From contig JACJZW010000002.1 in the NCBI GenBank assembly GCA_020635355.1, forward strand, positions 372,001 through 436,000: a DNA stretch of 64,000 bases, written 5' to 3'. The DNA is from Flavobacteriales bacterium. Its GTDB lineage: Bacteria > Bacteroidota > Bacteroidia > NS11-12g > UBA9320. The notes below the pieces were generated by a model. The model was not told the DNA's origin and did no database searches. It worked only from the letters and a program-made list of their open reading frames with translations. Of the stretch, positions 38,134 to 47,433 are shown one piece after another. The position numbers and the translations under genes are program-made. Each line of letters begins with the position of its first letter. Position 1 is the first letter of the stretch.

Positions 38134-39462
38134 TTAACGGGTTTCCGCGATCCATCCCGCAATTACCTCAGCCACTTCCGGTGACACATGCCCTGCTCTG
38201 AAATACTCTAAATTACTGGGTTTTCCCTCACCCGGAATGAAGAGATGATTGAGGTCAGCAAACAGGTAAAAAGACACCAACGGGTTGTTCCCGCAAGAAT
38301 CCACAATGGGGGTGTACTGGCTGTGCTCGGGAACCTGATAATCCCGATGGCCTTGCAGTACCAGTGATGGAATGGTTAAGCTATCCAACGTAGGAATAGG
38401 AGCGTAATTCTCCAGGTTTTTGATGTACGATACCGGCCAATAGGCAGTGGCATACTTTGGGTTTTTGAGTTGATCGTAATCGTGGGATCTGAGGAGGTCT
38501 GCCTCTTGACGAGCCTTTTTGACGATGCGTCGATAGATCCACTTTTGTTTTGGTTGCAGACCGAAAATGTAATCGAGTTGTTCCGGGATAAGCTCATACA
38601 GCGGTTCCGAGGGACCTGCCAACATGATAATTCCCGCCAAGTTGTTAAACGACTCCCCAATCATTGGAGCGAGGTAACCACCCAAACTATGTCCGGCCAC
38701 AAAAATCCGACTGGTATCAATCTCCGTCTGTTCAAGAAGAAGGTTAATGGCGGCTTGCACATCGTTTAGGGTTTCATCCCAATGGCTGAATTCGATTCCC
38801 TTTTCGAAATTCTTAGGGTATACCTTGGATCGTTTGTCGTACCGAAGCGTGGCAACCCCTCTCAATGCCAGCTCAAGAGCCAAATCTTGATATACTTTAT
38901 TGGGGCCAATGGTTCCATCCATATCCATCGGGCCCGAACCATGGACGATGATGACGACCGGAGGTGGTGTGTTGGTGATGGGGAATAGGAGCTCAGCAGA
39001 TAACTTGAAGGTGTCGTATTGAACGTTCAAACGTTTCTTTCCGAATACCTTGTTTTTTGCATCGTCCGGAAATCCATAGGATTGCGGAATGATCTGAAAT
39101 TGAGATAATTTGTCGCCGCTAAAACTCAACAACATGTTCAGCGTATTCTTCTCTAAATAGATTTCAGAAGTGGTACTTAATCGTCCTTCTGCGGTATCCA
39201 GATGAATAGGGCCAAGTTTTTGAATCTCCCCGAAAAGTTTAAAAACACGGTCAAGAGAGGTGCGCAATTTTTTGGTGGTCAACATGGATTGAAGACCGTC
39301 ATTCATATTGGAGTGAAGCTTCCGATACTTCCTTTGCTTGAGTTGCTGATAAACCTCTTCCGTGGCGGATGTCAAGTCCTGAGCTACGATATTGCTGGGC
39401 CACATCACACAACCCCATGCAGCCAGCAGCAGAAAATAAGACCATTTAGCTGATGGCATCAT
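38134..39462 (-). CDS. Secreted alpha/beta hydrolase with N-terminal helical domain
   Basis: 442 aa. Signal peptide about 1-26 ('YFLLLAAWGCVMWPSNIVAQ'). An N-terminal domain of about 110 residues resembles DUF3887 (helical, found fused to hydrolases). The hydrolase domain shows 'VVIIVHGSGPMDMDG' (oxyanion loop), nucleophile Ser in 'VAGHSLGGYLAPMIGE', the acid in 'LVLQGHRDYQVPEHS' and the base in 'FADLNHLFIPGEG', so the Ser-Asp-His triad is complete. Probably a periplasmic serine hydrolase or peptidase; substrate unknown. It overlaps the preceding pseudouridine synthase gene by 17 bp and ends before the separate carA promoter. Confidence 0.85.
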   Translation of the reverse strand: MMPSAKWSYFLLLAAWGCVMWPSNIVAQDLTSATEEVYQQLKQRKYRKLHSNMNDGLQSMLTTKKLRTSLDRVFKLFGEIQKLGPIHLDTAEGRLSTTSEIYLEKNTLNMLLSFSGDKLSQFQIIPQSYGFPDDAKNKVFGKKRLNVQYDTFKLSAELLFPITNTPPPVVIIVHGSGPMDMDGTIGPNKVYQDLALELALRGVATLRYDKRSKVYPKNFEKGIEFSHWDETLNDVQAAINLLLEQTEIDTSRIFVAGHSLGGYLAPMIGESFNNLAGIIMLAGPSEPLYELIPEQLDYIFGLQPKQKWIYRRIVKKARQEADLLRSHDYDQLKNPKYATAYWPVSYIKNLENYAPIPTLDSLTIPSLVLQGHRDYQVPEHSQYTPIVDSCGNNPLVSFYLFADLNHLFIPGEGKPSNLEYFRAGHVSPEVAEVIAGWIAETR

Positions 39463-40168
39463 ATTTCCTGAGTAGTTTTAGGAACACATCAAAATCCTTT
39501 GGTAGCGGGGCTTCGTAGCTGTGCTTTACACCGTTCAACTCAAAATTTAATGATTTAGCATGCAGGGCCATCCGCATGATCATGGGGTTGGGGTTGCGCC
39601 ACTTGGAATAGTTGAAGTTCTTTTTTATTTCGGCTAACATCGGCTCTTTGCCCCCATAAACGGTGTCCATGCTGATGGGAGCATTCGCTGAAGAAAGGTG
39701 AATTCGGATCTGATGAAGTCTGCCGGTAAAGGGCTCACATTCAATCAGGGCAAAGTGCCGAAAACTCTCCAATACCTTGAATCGGGTGGAGGCTTCTTTT
39801 CCTTTTTGCTTGTCTACTTTGGCTTTGCCTCGTGCCGTAACACTCAGGGGAAGGTCAATGTTTAATTCTTCGAAGTAGTGGCGGCCATCGGCAACTGCCC
39901 AATAGATCTTATGAATTTGACGCTGTTCAAATAAGATTGAAATATCCCGGTATGTGTCGGGATCTTTAGCAATGAGCAGCAAGCCGGATGTGTCCTTATC
40001 CAGACGGTGACAAAGTTGTGCGTCAGCAAAGTAGTCTTCAGCGAAGCGTTGAATGCTTGGGCTATCGTTCCACCGTTCATCCAACGAACTGATTCCAGCT
40101 GGTTTGTCCAGAACAATAAGGTGGTTATCCTCGTGGAGGATGGCTTCCCGGAACTGAAATCGTTTCAT
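39446..40168 (-). CDS. RNA pseudouridine synthase, RluA family
   Basis: 240 aa, catalytic domain only (no S4 domain). Converts specific uridines to pseudouridine in rRNA or tRNA. 'QLCHRLDKDTSGLLLIAKDP' carries the catalytic Asp in HRLDxxTSG; 'GRLHQIRIHLSSANAPISMDTVYGG' and 'MALHAKSLNF' are further RluA signatures. N-terminal 'ILHEDNHLIVLDKPAGISS' is typical. The target position cannot be assigned. The ATG overlaps the hisS stop by 4 bp (ATGA), so it is co-transcribed with hisS. Confidence 0.93.
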   Translation of the reverse strand: MKRFQFREAILHEDNHLIVLDKPAGISSLDERWNDSPSIQRFAEDYFADAQLCHRLDKDTSGLLLIAKDPDTYRDISILFEQRQIHKIYWAVADGRHYFEELNIDLPLSVTARGKAKVDKQKGKEASTRFKVLESFRHFALIECEPFTGRLHQIRIHLSSANAPISMDTVYGGKEPMLAEIKKNFNYSKWRNPNPMIMRMALHAKSLNFELNGVKHSYEAPLPKDFDVFLKLLRKYDAIS

Positions 40169-41529
40169 TTTAGCAGTTTGGACAGGTTTGATTGAGGAAC
40201 AACGGATTGATCGCCTGATTCCATGTTTTTCAATTGGATGGTATCCTGATTAAACTCTTCTTCCCCCACAACACCGATAAAAGGATAGCCGCGTTTATTG
40301 GCATAATCCAACTGTTTGCGAAGCTTTTTAATGTCCGGATACACCTCCGTTTTGATGCCATCGGCCCGAAGGGCATCTGCAATCTCAGCACATTTGGTAC
40401 GCGTGCGCTCATCAAAATGGCATAATAGTATGTTGGCCGTTGGCCGATCTACACCCCCGAATAGCCCCAATGCGTCCATGCAGTCGTACAGGCGATCGAT
40501 GCCAAATGAGATGCCCACACCGGAAACACCGGATAATCCAAACACACCGGTCAGATTGTCGTATCGTCCGCCTCCGGAAACGCTTCCGATACCGGAATCC
40601 GGAATGCTGGCTTCAAAAATGAAACCGGTGTAGTAATCCAGACCGCGTGCTAAACTCAGATCAAGGCTAACTGATGCTTGATCAATACCCGGAGTTAATT
40701 CCCGAAGTTCCCGCAAGGCCATGAGGGCTCGATCTTTCGCTTCACCATCGGATAGGGCGGATGCCAATTGTTCGATGAACTCAGGCGTACATCGCGATGT
40801 GGTGAGGAGAACTTGAAGCCTGGAAACCTGATCCGATGTAAATCCATTTGATTCCAATTCCTTTCCAACCCCTTCCCAACCTATTTTGTCCAATTTGTCA
40901 ATGGAAACGGTGAGTTGGGTGAGGGGACCGTTGAAACCAACGGTTTGTGCAATGGCTTCCAGTAAGGAGCGGTGATTGATCCGAATGTCATACGACGTAA
41001 ATCCCAGGGCGTTAAACACCAACTGGTAGATCTTGACAAAATCCGATTCACAAACGAGTGAATCGGTACCAATGACGTCGGCATCGCATTGCCAGAATTC
41101 TCTATATCGCCCCTTTTGTGGCCGATCGGCACGCCAAACCGGCTGAATCTGATATCGTTTGAAAGGAAACTGTAATTCATGCTGATGTTGCACAACAAAC
41201 CGGGCCAACGGTACGGTTAAATCGTATCGCAATCCTTTCTCTGAAATCTGGGGAAGTAGGCTGTTCGGATTTTCCTTAGCTTGTTGAAACCTACCTTCAT
41301 CTACCTTTTTTAGGAAGTCACCGCTGTTCAGAATCTTGAAGAGCAGGGCATCACCTTCGTCTCCGTATTTACCTGTGAGGGTCGACAAATTCTCCATGGC
41401 CGGTGTTTCAAGCGGTTCAAATCCAAAATGCTCATACACGTTTTGAATGGTGTTGATGATGAGTTTTCGGCGCTTGAGTTCAACTGGTCCAAAGTCCCGT
41501 GTTCCTTTGGGTAAGGTGGGTTTTTGCAT
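40165..41529 (-). CDS. hisS: Histidyl-tRNA synthetase
   Basis: Class II synthetase charging tRNA(His). 454 aa from the ATG at 41529 ('MQKPTLPKGTRDFGP'), 5 nt-scale after a TATTTTTG box; the longer in-frame start would run through that box. Motif 1 region 'FEPLETPAMENLSTLTGKYG'; motif 2 'RYREFWQCDADVIG'; histidine-specific 'ARGLDYYTGFIFEA'; motif 3 'SFGIDRLYDC'. C-terminal anticodon-binding domain (about 355-450). First gene of an operon with the RluA enzyme and the alpha/beta hydrolase. Confidence 0.97.
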   Translation of the reverse strand: MQKPTLPKGTRDFGPVELKRRKLIINTIQNVYEHFGFEPLETPAMENLSTLTGKYGDEGDALLFKILNSGDFLKKVDEGRFQQAKENPNSLLPQISEKGLRYDLTVPLARFVVQHQHELQFPFKRYQIQPVWRADRPQKGRYREFWQCDADVIGTDSLVCESDFVKIYQLVFNALGFTSYDIRINHRSLLEAIAQTVGFNGPLTQLTVSIDKLDKIGWEGVGKELESNGFTSDQVSRLQVLLTTSRCTPEFIEQLASALSDGEAKDRALMALRELRELTPGIDQASVSLDLSLARGLDYYTGFIFEASIPDSGIGSVSGGGRYDNLTGVFGLSGVSGVGISFGIDRLYDCMDALGLFGGVDRPTANILLCHFDERTRTKCAEIADALRADGIKTEVYPDIKKLRKQLDYANKRGYPFIGVVGEEEFNQDTIQLKNMESGDQSVVPQSNLSKLLK

Positions 41530-41533
41530 GGCG

Positions 41534-41541
41534 CAAAAATA
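41534..41541 (-). promoter_or_regulatory. -7 box (TATTTTTG) of hisS
   Basis: Exact leftward TAnnTTTG match ending 4 nt before the hisS ATG; predicted leaderless. A good -33 is not evident. Confidence 0.55.
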
Positions 41542-41566
41542 GGTTTTCAACCCGACAGGCGAGGGC

Positions 41567-43351
41567 TCACCGCAGGAAGTTTACGTGTTGGCGGGTATAG
41601 GCATCTGCTCGTCGGTATAGTGAATCTGCTAATGATTGATGCTTGGATAATACATTATTCAAACAGTTCGGATCATCTACCAGATGGTATAAAAATCGGG
41701 GGCCTTCTTTTGTCATCCCCAGATTCCAGTCGCCCTGGGTGGTATGCCACACGTTATTGTCGAAATGAACGGCAATCCCATCGCGATTGTTCAGAACAGA
41801 GTGCCCAAGGGTTTCGTAGAATCCTTCATAACCTATTAATTCCAATAATGTTGGGGCAAAATCCACCTGAGTCATAGTGGTGTGGTTGGTTCCCGGAGGG
41901 ATCAACTTTGGCGCATATATCACCAGAGGGATTTCGTATTTACCGGAGTGGGTACGATAGGCGTGCATCGCATTTTCAGAGCTGTGATCAGCCATGATCA
42001 CAAAAACCGTGTTGTTGAACCACGATTCGTTTCGGCAGCTATCTATGAAGGAGTGGATGGCTTCATCGGTATAACCGATACTCTTGTGAATGTCCAGATT
42101 ACCCATTGGGTAACTGAAACGAAGGGAGTCCGGAACGGCGTATGGATGATGGCTGCTGAGAGTGAAGATCGAGGCAAAGAACGGCTGGGTTGATGACTCA
42201 AGTTTTTTACGGGTCCATTGAAGGTAGGGGCCATCGAAAATGCCCCAGGATCCGTCATAATCAACTGAATTTCGGCCGTTGGGATAGTCCTCAATACTGT
42301 AATAATGATCCAGGCCATGTGCCGATAAAAAGGATTTAAAGCCCATGGTATTGGGATCGGCAGCATGGAAGAAGGACCGTTTGTATTTCAGTTTTCCCAG
42401 AGCGTGTAAGATGGATTCAGTTGGTTTAAGCGACACAGGAAGTTTGATGAAGGCGCGATCCTGCAATCGCGGAATTCCGCAGAAAATGGCGGGCACCGCA
42501 TCCATCGATTTCAAACCATTGGCGTAAAAGCGATGAAACACCAAAGATGAATCCATGAGTGCATTGAGGTGTGGCGTGTAAGAATCGCAGTAACCATGGT
42601 TGAGAGCGGTGTACTCCTTTCCAAAACTTTCCGCGATAATTAGGATGATATTGGGCGGATCAGAGGAGGTGTCTTTTTTAAATTCCAGGGTATTTAAGGG
42701 AAGTGGCAACTCATCCGACATCGGAGGAAGTGACATTGGGTTTGTGGCCGATTCCAGCACCAAAAGGGCCGGATTTAGAGCTAACGGGACCTGCTCCGGA
42801 TTCATCAGAGTACTGGCATCGGCAGATCGCAGAGGCCTCGATCGAAAGCCACCACGCGCAACAGGATAGAGTAGGAAGAACACCAGGAAGGTTTGGGCAA
42901 TCCACCGATAGGTGACTTTCTTTGGCAATACCTTCACATACTTATAGCTGTGCGAAGCGGAGAAAACGAGCAAAATGGGGATGGCATACCAATAGCTGGT
43001 GATGTAGTGAATCGGGTTGATGTTGTTCTGGAAATCAAGGAATACCCAGAGGTCCGTCCCTAATCGCTCCTTCGAGAAATCGAAATACAGAAAATCGATG
43101 GTGTATACGACCAAAACCAACAACACGATGAACCAGGTAAGTAGGTAACGATATAGGTTGTGGCGGACAATGAGGTAAACCAGGAACAGGGTGAAGGTGA
43201 GGTAGAAGGTAAAGATGAAATCCAGTCGCAATCCGGTGAGGAAAACTTGACCGGCATCGGGACCTATCCAGTTGGAAATTGAGAAGAACTCAGCGTTTCG
43301 AACAAAAAATACCAACCGGAGTGCAGAGAAAAGAATCATCAAACGAAGCAT
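41567..43351 (-). CDS. LTA synthase family sulfatase-fold membrane protein
   Basis: 594 aa from the ATG at 43351. Five N-terminal transmembrane helices (about residues 1-180) are followed by an extracytoplasmic sulfatase/alkaline phosphatase-type domain. Motifs: 'NIILIIAESFGKEY' (metal Glu), a nucleophile region 'YANGLKSMDAVPAIFCGIP' with Ser rather than the Thr of LtaS, and the metal-binding segments 'VIMADHSSENA' and 'EIPLVIYAP'. In Bacteroidota these are likely phosphoglycerol- or phosphoethanolamine-transferases acting on envelope lipids or glycans, since lipoteichoic acid is absent; substrate not known. A longer frame to 43465 begins with TTG inside a promoter box and is rejected, though a TTG near 43411 remains possible. 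Confidence 0.82.
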   Translation of the reverse strand: MLRLMILFSALRLVFFVRNAEFFSISNWIGPDAGQVFLTGLRLDFIFTFYLTFTLFLVYLIVRHNLYRYLLTWFIVLLVLVVYTIDFLYFDFSKERLGTDLWVFLDFQNNINPIHYITSYWYAIPILLVFSASHSYKYVKVLPKKVTYRWIAQTFLVFFLLYPVARGGFRSRPLRSADASTLMNPEQVPLALNPALLVLESATNPMSLPPMSDELPLPLNTLEFKKDTSSDPPNIILIIAESFGKEYTALNHGYCDSYTPHLNALMDSSLVFHRFYANGLKSMDAVPAIFCGIPRLQDRAFIKLPVSLKPTESILHALGKLKYKRSFFHAADPNTMGFKSFLSAHGLDHYYSIEDYPNGRNSVDYDGSWGIFDGPYLQWTRKKLESSTQPFFASIFTLSSHHPYAVPDSLRFSYPMGNLDIHKSIGYTDEAIHSFIDSCRNESWFNNTVFVIMADHSSENAMHAYRTHSGKYEIPLVIYAPKLIPPGTNHTTMTQVDFAPTLLELIGYEGFYETLGHSVLNNRDGIAVHFDNNVWHTTQGDWNLGMTKEGPRFLYHLVDDPNCLNNVLSKHQSLADSLYRRADAYTRQHVNFLR

Positions 43352-43446
43352 GTGTATCAGTGATGAGTTGATAATCAATTGCTTACCGTTCTGTATAATT
43401 TTGTCTTTCAATTCCGCTAAATCTCGGTTCGAATTAAAAAAAGGTA

Positions 43447-43470
43447 TACCTTTGCAGACCCTCAAAAGTA
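43447..43470. promoter_or_regulatory. Face-to-face promoters for rpmE2 (+) and the sulfatase gene (-)
   Basis: TACCTTTG on + at 43447-43454 (with TTCG at 43428-43431, 15-nt gap) and TACTTTTG on - at 43463-43470. Both match TAnnTTTG. The predicted start sites (about 43458 and 43459) nearly coincide, and each transcript would run through the opposite promoter. Confidence 0.5.
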
Positions 43471-43533
43471 GGCATCAGTTTGGTGATGGCTACGATTGAA
43501 TAAGAAGAGAACAAAGTTTCAAGTAGAAGAAAG

Positions 43534-43785
43534 ATGAAACAAGATATTCACCCAGGAAATTACCGAATGGTTGTGTTCAAGGACATGTCTAATGAACACA
43601 TGTTTATTACCAAGTCTACGGTAGACACGAAGGAAACCGTACAATGGGAAGATGGAAATGAGTATCCGCTTTATAAGTTGGAGATTTCCAATACATCTCA
43701 CCCGTTCTATACAGGTAAGATGAACTTTGTGGATACTGCCGGACGTATCGACAAGTTCAACAAGCGCTACGGCAAGAAAAAATAA
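43534..43785 (+). CDS. rpmE2: 50S ribosomal protein L31, type B
   Basis: 83 aa, bL31 type B: it lacks the zinc-binding cysteines of type A, as seen directly (no Cys in the protein). Signatures: 'MKQDIHPGNYRMVVFKDMSNEHMFITKSTVDTKETVQW', 'YPLYKLEISNTSHPFYTGKMNFVDTAGRIDKFNKRYGKKK'. L31 sits at the intersubunit bridge B1b. It has a long leader of about 75 nt with a small hairpin (CATCA/TGATG near 43482-43497) and no strong Shine-Dalgarno, followed by a clear terminator. Confidence 0.97.
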   Translation: MKQDIHPGNYRMVVFKDMSNEHMFITKSTVDTKETVQWEDGNEYPLYKLEISNTSHPFYTGKMNFVDTAGRIDKFNKRYGKKK

Positions 43786-43804
43786 GACCCAACAGGGTCA
43801 TTGC

Positions 43805-43842
43805 AAAGCTCTCCACCCAACGGGTCGAGAGCTTTGTTTGTT
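43805..43842 (+). terminator. Terminator after rpmE2
   Basis: Stem AAAGCTCTC (43805-43813) with GAGAGCTTT (43827-43835), further closed by ACCC/GGGT inside the loop, then TTTGTTTGTTT. A second small stem GACCC/GGGTC precedes it at 43786-43799. Confidence 0.85.
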
Positions 43843-43875
43843 TACAGTCTTAGGGACTTACCAATAAATAATACC

Positions 43876-45057
43876 GTGAAAGTCAATCTGTTTGATCACA
43901 ATCGGGAACAGTTGTTTCCCCTCACGCTGACCCGCCCAACGGCATCTCTTCGAGTTGGTATTGTTACCATTGCGGAAAAGTGGGAGCACGAATTACGAGC
44001 TGAAATAGGCTACCGAACGGCTGATTATCTCACGTCCCTGTTTCCGGAACTTCGGGATGCAGACGTTCACATCAATGGATCTTGTTTACCCACCGCCGAC
44101 TTGGTTGGTCTCATTCGCAATTTGGAAAATGGTCAGGGCATTCGAACAGGAAATGAAACCGTAGTAGCGGTTAGAAGTGCAACAACAGACTGGTCAGGGA
44201 TTGAATGGCGTACGGCAGATGCTACCTTTATTTCGTATCCGGAAGATTTGTTCACCCTCAATGAGCAGGAGCTAATTGCCGATTATGAACGAATCACGGC
44301 GGGTCGTACATCGGCACCGTTGTCTGATTCCAATCGGGTAACTGGGGAAGGTCGGATATTTCTGGAATCCGGAGCACGTGTAGAAGGTGCCGTTCTCAAT
44401 CCGAACGGTGGTGTGATTTATGTGGGTAAGGATGCTGAAATTATGGAGGGGAGTGTAGTCTATGGATCCCTGGGATTGGGTGAACATGCTGCGTTGAAGT
44501 TGTCGTCCAAAATTTATGGGGCAACTACTCTTGGTCCGTATTGTAAGGTAGGCGGCGAAGTGAATAATTCCATTCTTCAAGGATTCTCGAACAAAGGCCA
44601 TGATGGATTTTTAGGGAATAGCGTGTTGGGAGAATGGTGCAACATTGGCGCCGATTCTAATAATTCCAACCTTAAAAACAACTACGCCGAGGTGAAGTTG
44701 TGGGATTACACCAGCGGGCGTTTCCGAAATACTGGCAAACAATTCTGCGGATTGATCATGGGCGACCACTCGAAATGTGGCATCAATACCATGTTCAACA
44801 CTGGAACGGTGGTGGGTGTTTCTTCAAACATTTTTGGATCCGGATTTCCCAGAAATTTTGTTCCATCATTTGCCTGGGGTGGAGCTTCCGGATTTACAAC
44901 CTATCAGTTGCGTCAGGCCTTTGAAACGATGAATCGGGTAATGAACCGGCGCGGAAAGGAATTAACCGAAGACGATCGTAAGCTATACGAACACCTCTTT
45001 AATGAACTAGCCCCAAATCGGTTTTGGGAGACAAATAAATCAACCTCAAACGTATGA
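43876..45057 (+). CDS. GlmU-like sugar-1-phosphate nucleotidyltransferase / acyltransferase
   Basis: 393 aa from the GTG at 43876, giving the family N-terminus 'MKVNLFDHNREQLFPLTLTRPTASLRVGI'. The first 180 residues are a divergent nucleotidyltransferase-like domain. The C-terminal left-handed beta-helix (about 195-370) shows hexapeptide repeats ('GEGRIFLESGARVEGAVLNPNGGVIYVGKDAEIMEGSVVYG', 'GPYCKVGGEVNNSILQGFSNKGHDGFLGNSVLG'). This architecture is the Bacteroidota protein named UDP-GlcNAc diphosphorylase / glucosamine-1-phosphate acetyltransferase, probably for peptidoglycan or LPS precursors, but the classical pyrophosphorylase motif (LxxGxGTRM) is missing at the N-terminus. It overlaps tpiA by 4 bp. 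Confidence 0.85.
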   Translation: MKVNLFDHNREQLFPLTLTRPTASLRVGIVTIAEKWEHELRAEIGYRTADYLTSLFPELRDADVHINGSCLPTADLVGLIRNLENGQGIRTGNETVVAVRSATTDWSGIEWRTADATFISYPEDLFTLNEQELIADYERITAGRTSAPLSDSNRVTGEGRIFLESGARVEGAVLNPNGGVIYVGKDAEIMEGSVVYGSLGLGEHAALKLSSKIYGATTLGPYCKVGGEVNNSILQGFSNKGHDGFLGNSVLGEWCNIGADSNNSNLKNNYAEVKLWDYTSGRFRNTGKQFCGLIMGDHSKCGINTMFNTGTVVGVSSNIFGSGFPRNFVPSFAWGGASGFTTYQLRQAFETMNRVMNRRGKELTEDDRKLYEHLFNELAPNRFWETNKSTSNV

Positions 45058-45812
45058 ACAGAAAGCGGTTTGTAGCGGGTAACTGGAAAATGAATACCTC
45101 CATGAACGAGGGATTTCAGTTGCTAAAAGATATCATGGATCGGGTAAGCGAATCCGATCTCGAAACATGTGATGTTTCCATCTTTGCACCATTTACGCAT
45201 CTGAAAGTGTTTCAGAATACCTTGAATGGAAGTTTGATGCAATTGGGAGCACAAAATTGCCACCATGAAGAGGCGGGTGCCTATACTGGAGAAATCTCGG
45301 CGGATATGCTGGCATCTGTACCTGTGGCACAGGTGCTGGTAGGTCACTCAGAACGACGTCAGTATTTCGGAGAGACCAATGAGTTGTTGGCTAAGAAGGT
45401 AGATCAGGTGTTAAAGCACGGCATGCAGGCTGTGTATTGTTACGGAGAAACGCTGGATCAGCGGGAAGATGAATCCTATATTGAGGTGGTAACCAATCAG
45501 ATTTCTACGGGGTTATTCCACTTGTCCGCTGAGGAAATAGTGAAGGTGACATTGGCGTATGAACCGGTTTGGGCAATCGGAACCGGTAAAACCGCATCGG
45601 CGGGACAGGCTCAGGAAATCCACGCACATACCCGTTCCATCCTACGCGAGAAATATGGGGAGGAGATATCCGCCCAATTGCGCATTCTATATGGTGGAAG
45701 CGTGAAACCCAGTAATGCGTTGGAGTTGTTCAGCATGCCGGATATTGATGGTGGGTTGATTGGGGGAGCTGCACTGAATGCTCAGAGTTTTGAGGCCATC
45801 ATTAAGGCGTAA
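45054..45812 (+). CDS. tpiA: Triosephosphate isomerase
   Basis: Interconverts glyceraldehyde-3-phosphate and dihydroxyacetone phosphate. 252 aa, full-length TIM barrel. Catalytic residues visible: Lys12 in 'GNWKMN', His98 in 'VGHSERRQYFGE', Glu170 in 'AYEPVWAIGTGKTAS' at the start of the flexible loop, and the phosphate-binding 'ILYGGSVKPSN' and 'GLIGGAAL'. Translationally coupled to the GlmU-like gene by an ATGA overlap. Its 3' end overlaps the end of the convergent gene by 11 bp. Confidence 0.98.
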   Translation: MNRKRFVAGNWKMNTSMNEGFQLLKDIMDRVSESDLETCDVSIFAPFTHLKVFQNTLNGSLMQLGAQNCHHEEAGAYTGEISADMLASVPVAQVLVGHSERRQYFGETNELLAKKVDQVLKHGMQAVYCYGETLDQREDESYIEVVTNQISTGLFHLSAEEIVKVTLAYEPVWAIGTGKTASAGQAQEIHAHTRSILREKYGEEISAQLRILYGGSVKPSNALELFSMPDIDGGLIGGAALNAQSFEAIIKA

Positions 45813-47346
45813 ATCCGAGACGGCATCGTGCCGGAATCAGATCTCTTTTTCGAAGCAGTAACACCACAAAGGTGTCGTTATTTAGCCAGGTCATGGACGA
45901 AAGATCGGGCATGAACTTGTCGGTTTGATTATCACGTAATTCATACATCCTGGAGTCGTTCTGAACAGGCACCATTACCAAATCACTCGTGTGATTGAGC
46001 ATTCGTAGATTACCCAATAGGTTGCGTTTGCGTTCCGGATGATGCGGGAGATTCATAAACAAACACTCCGATGTATCAACGGTATGTATTCGATAGGATC
46101 CATACTTGCCGTGGTCATTCATGGTTACCTGGAGTTTGTCGCGATAGAGAAAAGAATCCAGTGTTCTGTTGTATCGAACAAGCGGGCCATAGATGTATTT
46201 GTAGGACCGATGGTTTACATATGCTTGCTGAACCCGTCGTTCATAAAATTCCATCCAAATGGTGATTTCTCCGTCAGACCCTATTTCAAGTCGGTCCAGC
46301 CACAAATTGATTGGTTTACGACGGAATCGGTGGTAGGTGTATGATTTACGATAGTCACGAGGAAGTTCAATTTTTTTGGAGAATAGGGTTGATCGGGTTC
46401 CGGTTAAGCTATTGTATTGGTACAGACTGATGGTGTCACAGAATCCGGGTTTGTCCGATCGCATGACACCGTACAAATAGCCGCTATCGTTTCGGGCAAT
46501 GTAGATGCCTTGATCATATGTGAGACCATCAGTTAATAGGTCGGTTCGGGTCGTTTTTTTGTCGGGAAGGAAGGTGGTGAGGCAATATCGATAATTTGGT
46601 TTTCCTGCCCGTTTAATCACCGGGCTGTTGTCAAACAGACGGCCAAGCAAACAGGTCTCGCCCTGGGAGTTTTGCCAGCAGCGGAAATAGTGAATCAGTT
46701 CGTTGCTGTATCCGGGGAGTATGGTATCGATACGCGTTTGGTAACTGGACGGGTTAAAATGTATCACAGTAACTTCTTCAGGATCTACCCTTGGACTGCG
46801 CTTCCATTCAAACCAGATCAGAAATTCACCATGTGATCTTGAGAATCGAATTTGAGATTCACTTACGAAGGAGTTTTGGAGTTCCATAAGTACGATGGTG
46901 TCTGTGCTACCCCATTTCTCTGTTGTGGCATATAACGTACTCTTGGAGAGGGAGGTCTGATGAATCTGAAATAGCAACCATCCGTTTGGAATGGGGAAAG
47001 AAGCTATGGAGTGATTCCATAAGGCAAGATGCTCTTTGGATTCTGCATAGCGCATTGGATTAAATCCGGAATCCAGTTCATATACCTCCAACTTACGATC
47101 GGTTTTGACGTGGATTTGAAAGGTGTTGGAGTCGGCTTTCATCAGCCAGGCCTCGGGATAAACAAAAGCGTGGCCCTCAATGGTTTGACCAAGGGTCCAT
47201 TGTTGTGCCGCGGCCTCCGATGGGTTCAGCCATCTGGCAAGTGTGCCCATAAGCACCAACAAGAAGGTTTTGGTTAACCTAGGTGTTTGTATTTCTGTAC
47301 ATAACGGAACCATATCGGAGCATGCGAATAACGTGGAGAATTTCAT
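45802..47346 (-). CDS. Uncharacterised exported protein
   Basis: 514 aa, not recognised. Residues 24-48 ('KTFLLVLMGTLARWLNPSEAAAQQW') look like a signal peptide ending at AAA-QQ. With the ATG at 47346 the pre-hydrophobic region is unusually long, so an internal ATG at residue 12 may be the true start. The mature part is rich in Trp, Tyr, Arg and beta-strand-like alternation, with evenly spaced segments reminiscent of a beta-propeller, but no diagnostic motif. Cys content is low and no sorting domain or lipobox is seen. It is tail to tail with tpiA, overlapping 11 bp, and diverges from the lipoprotein gene to its right. Confidence 0.72.
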   Translation of the reverse strand: MKFSTLFACSDMVPLCTEIQTPRLTKTFLLVLMGTLARWLNPSEAAAQQWTLGQTIEGHAFVYPEAWLMKADSNTFQIHVKTDRKLEVYELDSGFNPMRYAESKEHLALWNHSIASFPIPNGWLLFQIHQTSLSKSTLYATTEKWGSTDTIVLMELQNSFVSESQIRFSRSHGEFLIWFEWKRSPRVDPEEVTVIHFNPSSYQTRIDTILPGYSNELIHYFRCWQNSQGETCLLGRLFDNSPVIKRAGKPNYRYCLTTFLPDKKTTRTDLLTDGLTYDQGIYIARNDSGYLYGVMRSDKPGFCDTISLYQYNSLTGTRSTLFSKKIELPRDYRKSYTYHRFRRKPINLWLDRLEIGSDGEITIWMEFYERRVQQAYVNHRSYKYIYGPLVRYNRTLDSFLYRDKLQVTMNDHGKYGSYRIHTVDTSECLFMNLPHHPERKRNLLGNLRMLNHTSDLVMVPVQNDSRMYELRDNQTDKFMPDLSSMTWLNNDTFVVLLLRKRDLIPARCRLGFTP

Positions 47347-47373
47347 TATTCCCCAATCTACTTGGGAGGTGGC

Positions 47374-47403
47374 TTGATTGGTAGGTGTGTGGGACTATTT
47401 TTG
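47374..47403 (+). promoter_or_regulatory. Promoter (TTG-N19-TATTTTTG) of the lipoprotein gene
   Basis: TTG at 47374-47376, 19 nt, then TATTTTTG at 47396-47403: consensus elements with ideal spacing. The lipoprotein ATG follows after 30 nt. A closer, out-of-frame ATG occurs at 47406. Confidence 0.6.
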
Positions 47404-47433
47404 CCATGGTCAGCCTAATCAACTACATGGCCT

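Noticed and set aside
43801..43875. Longer N-terminus for the GlmU-like protein
   Set aside because: The extra residues are encoded by the rpmE2 terminator hairpin; the GTG at 43876 gives the family N-terminus.
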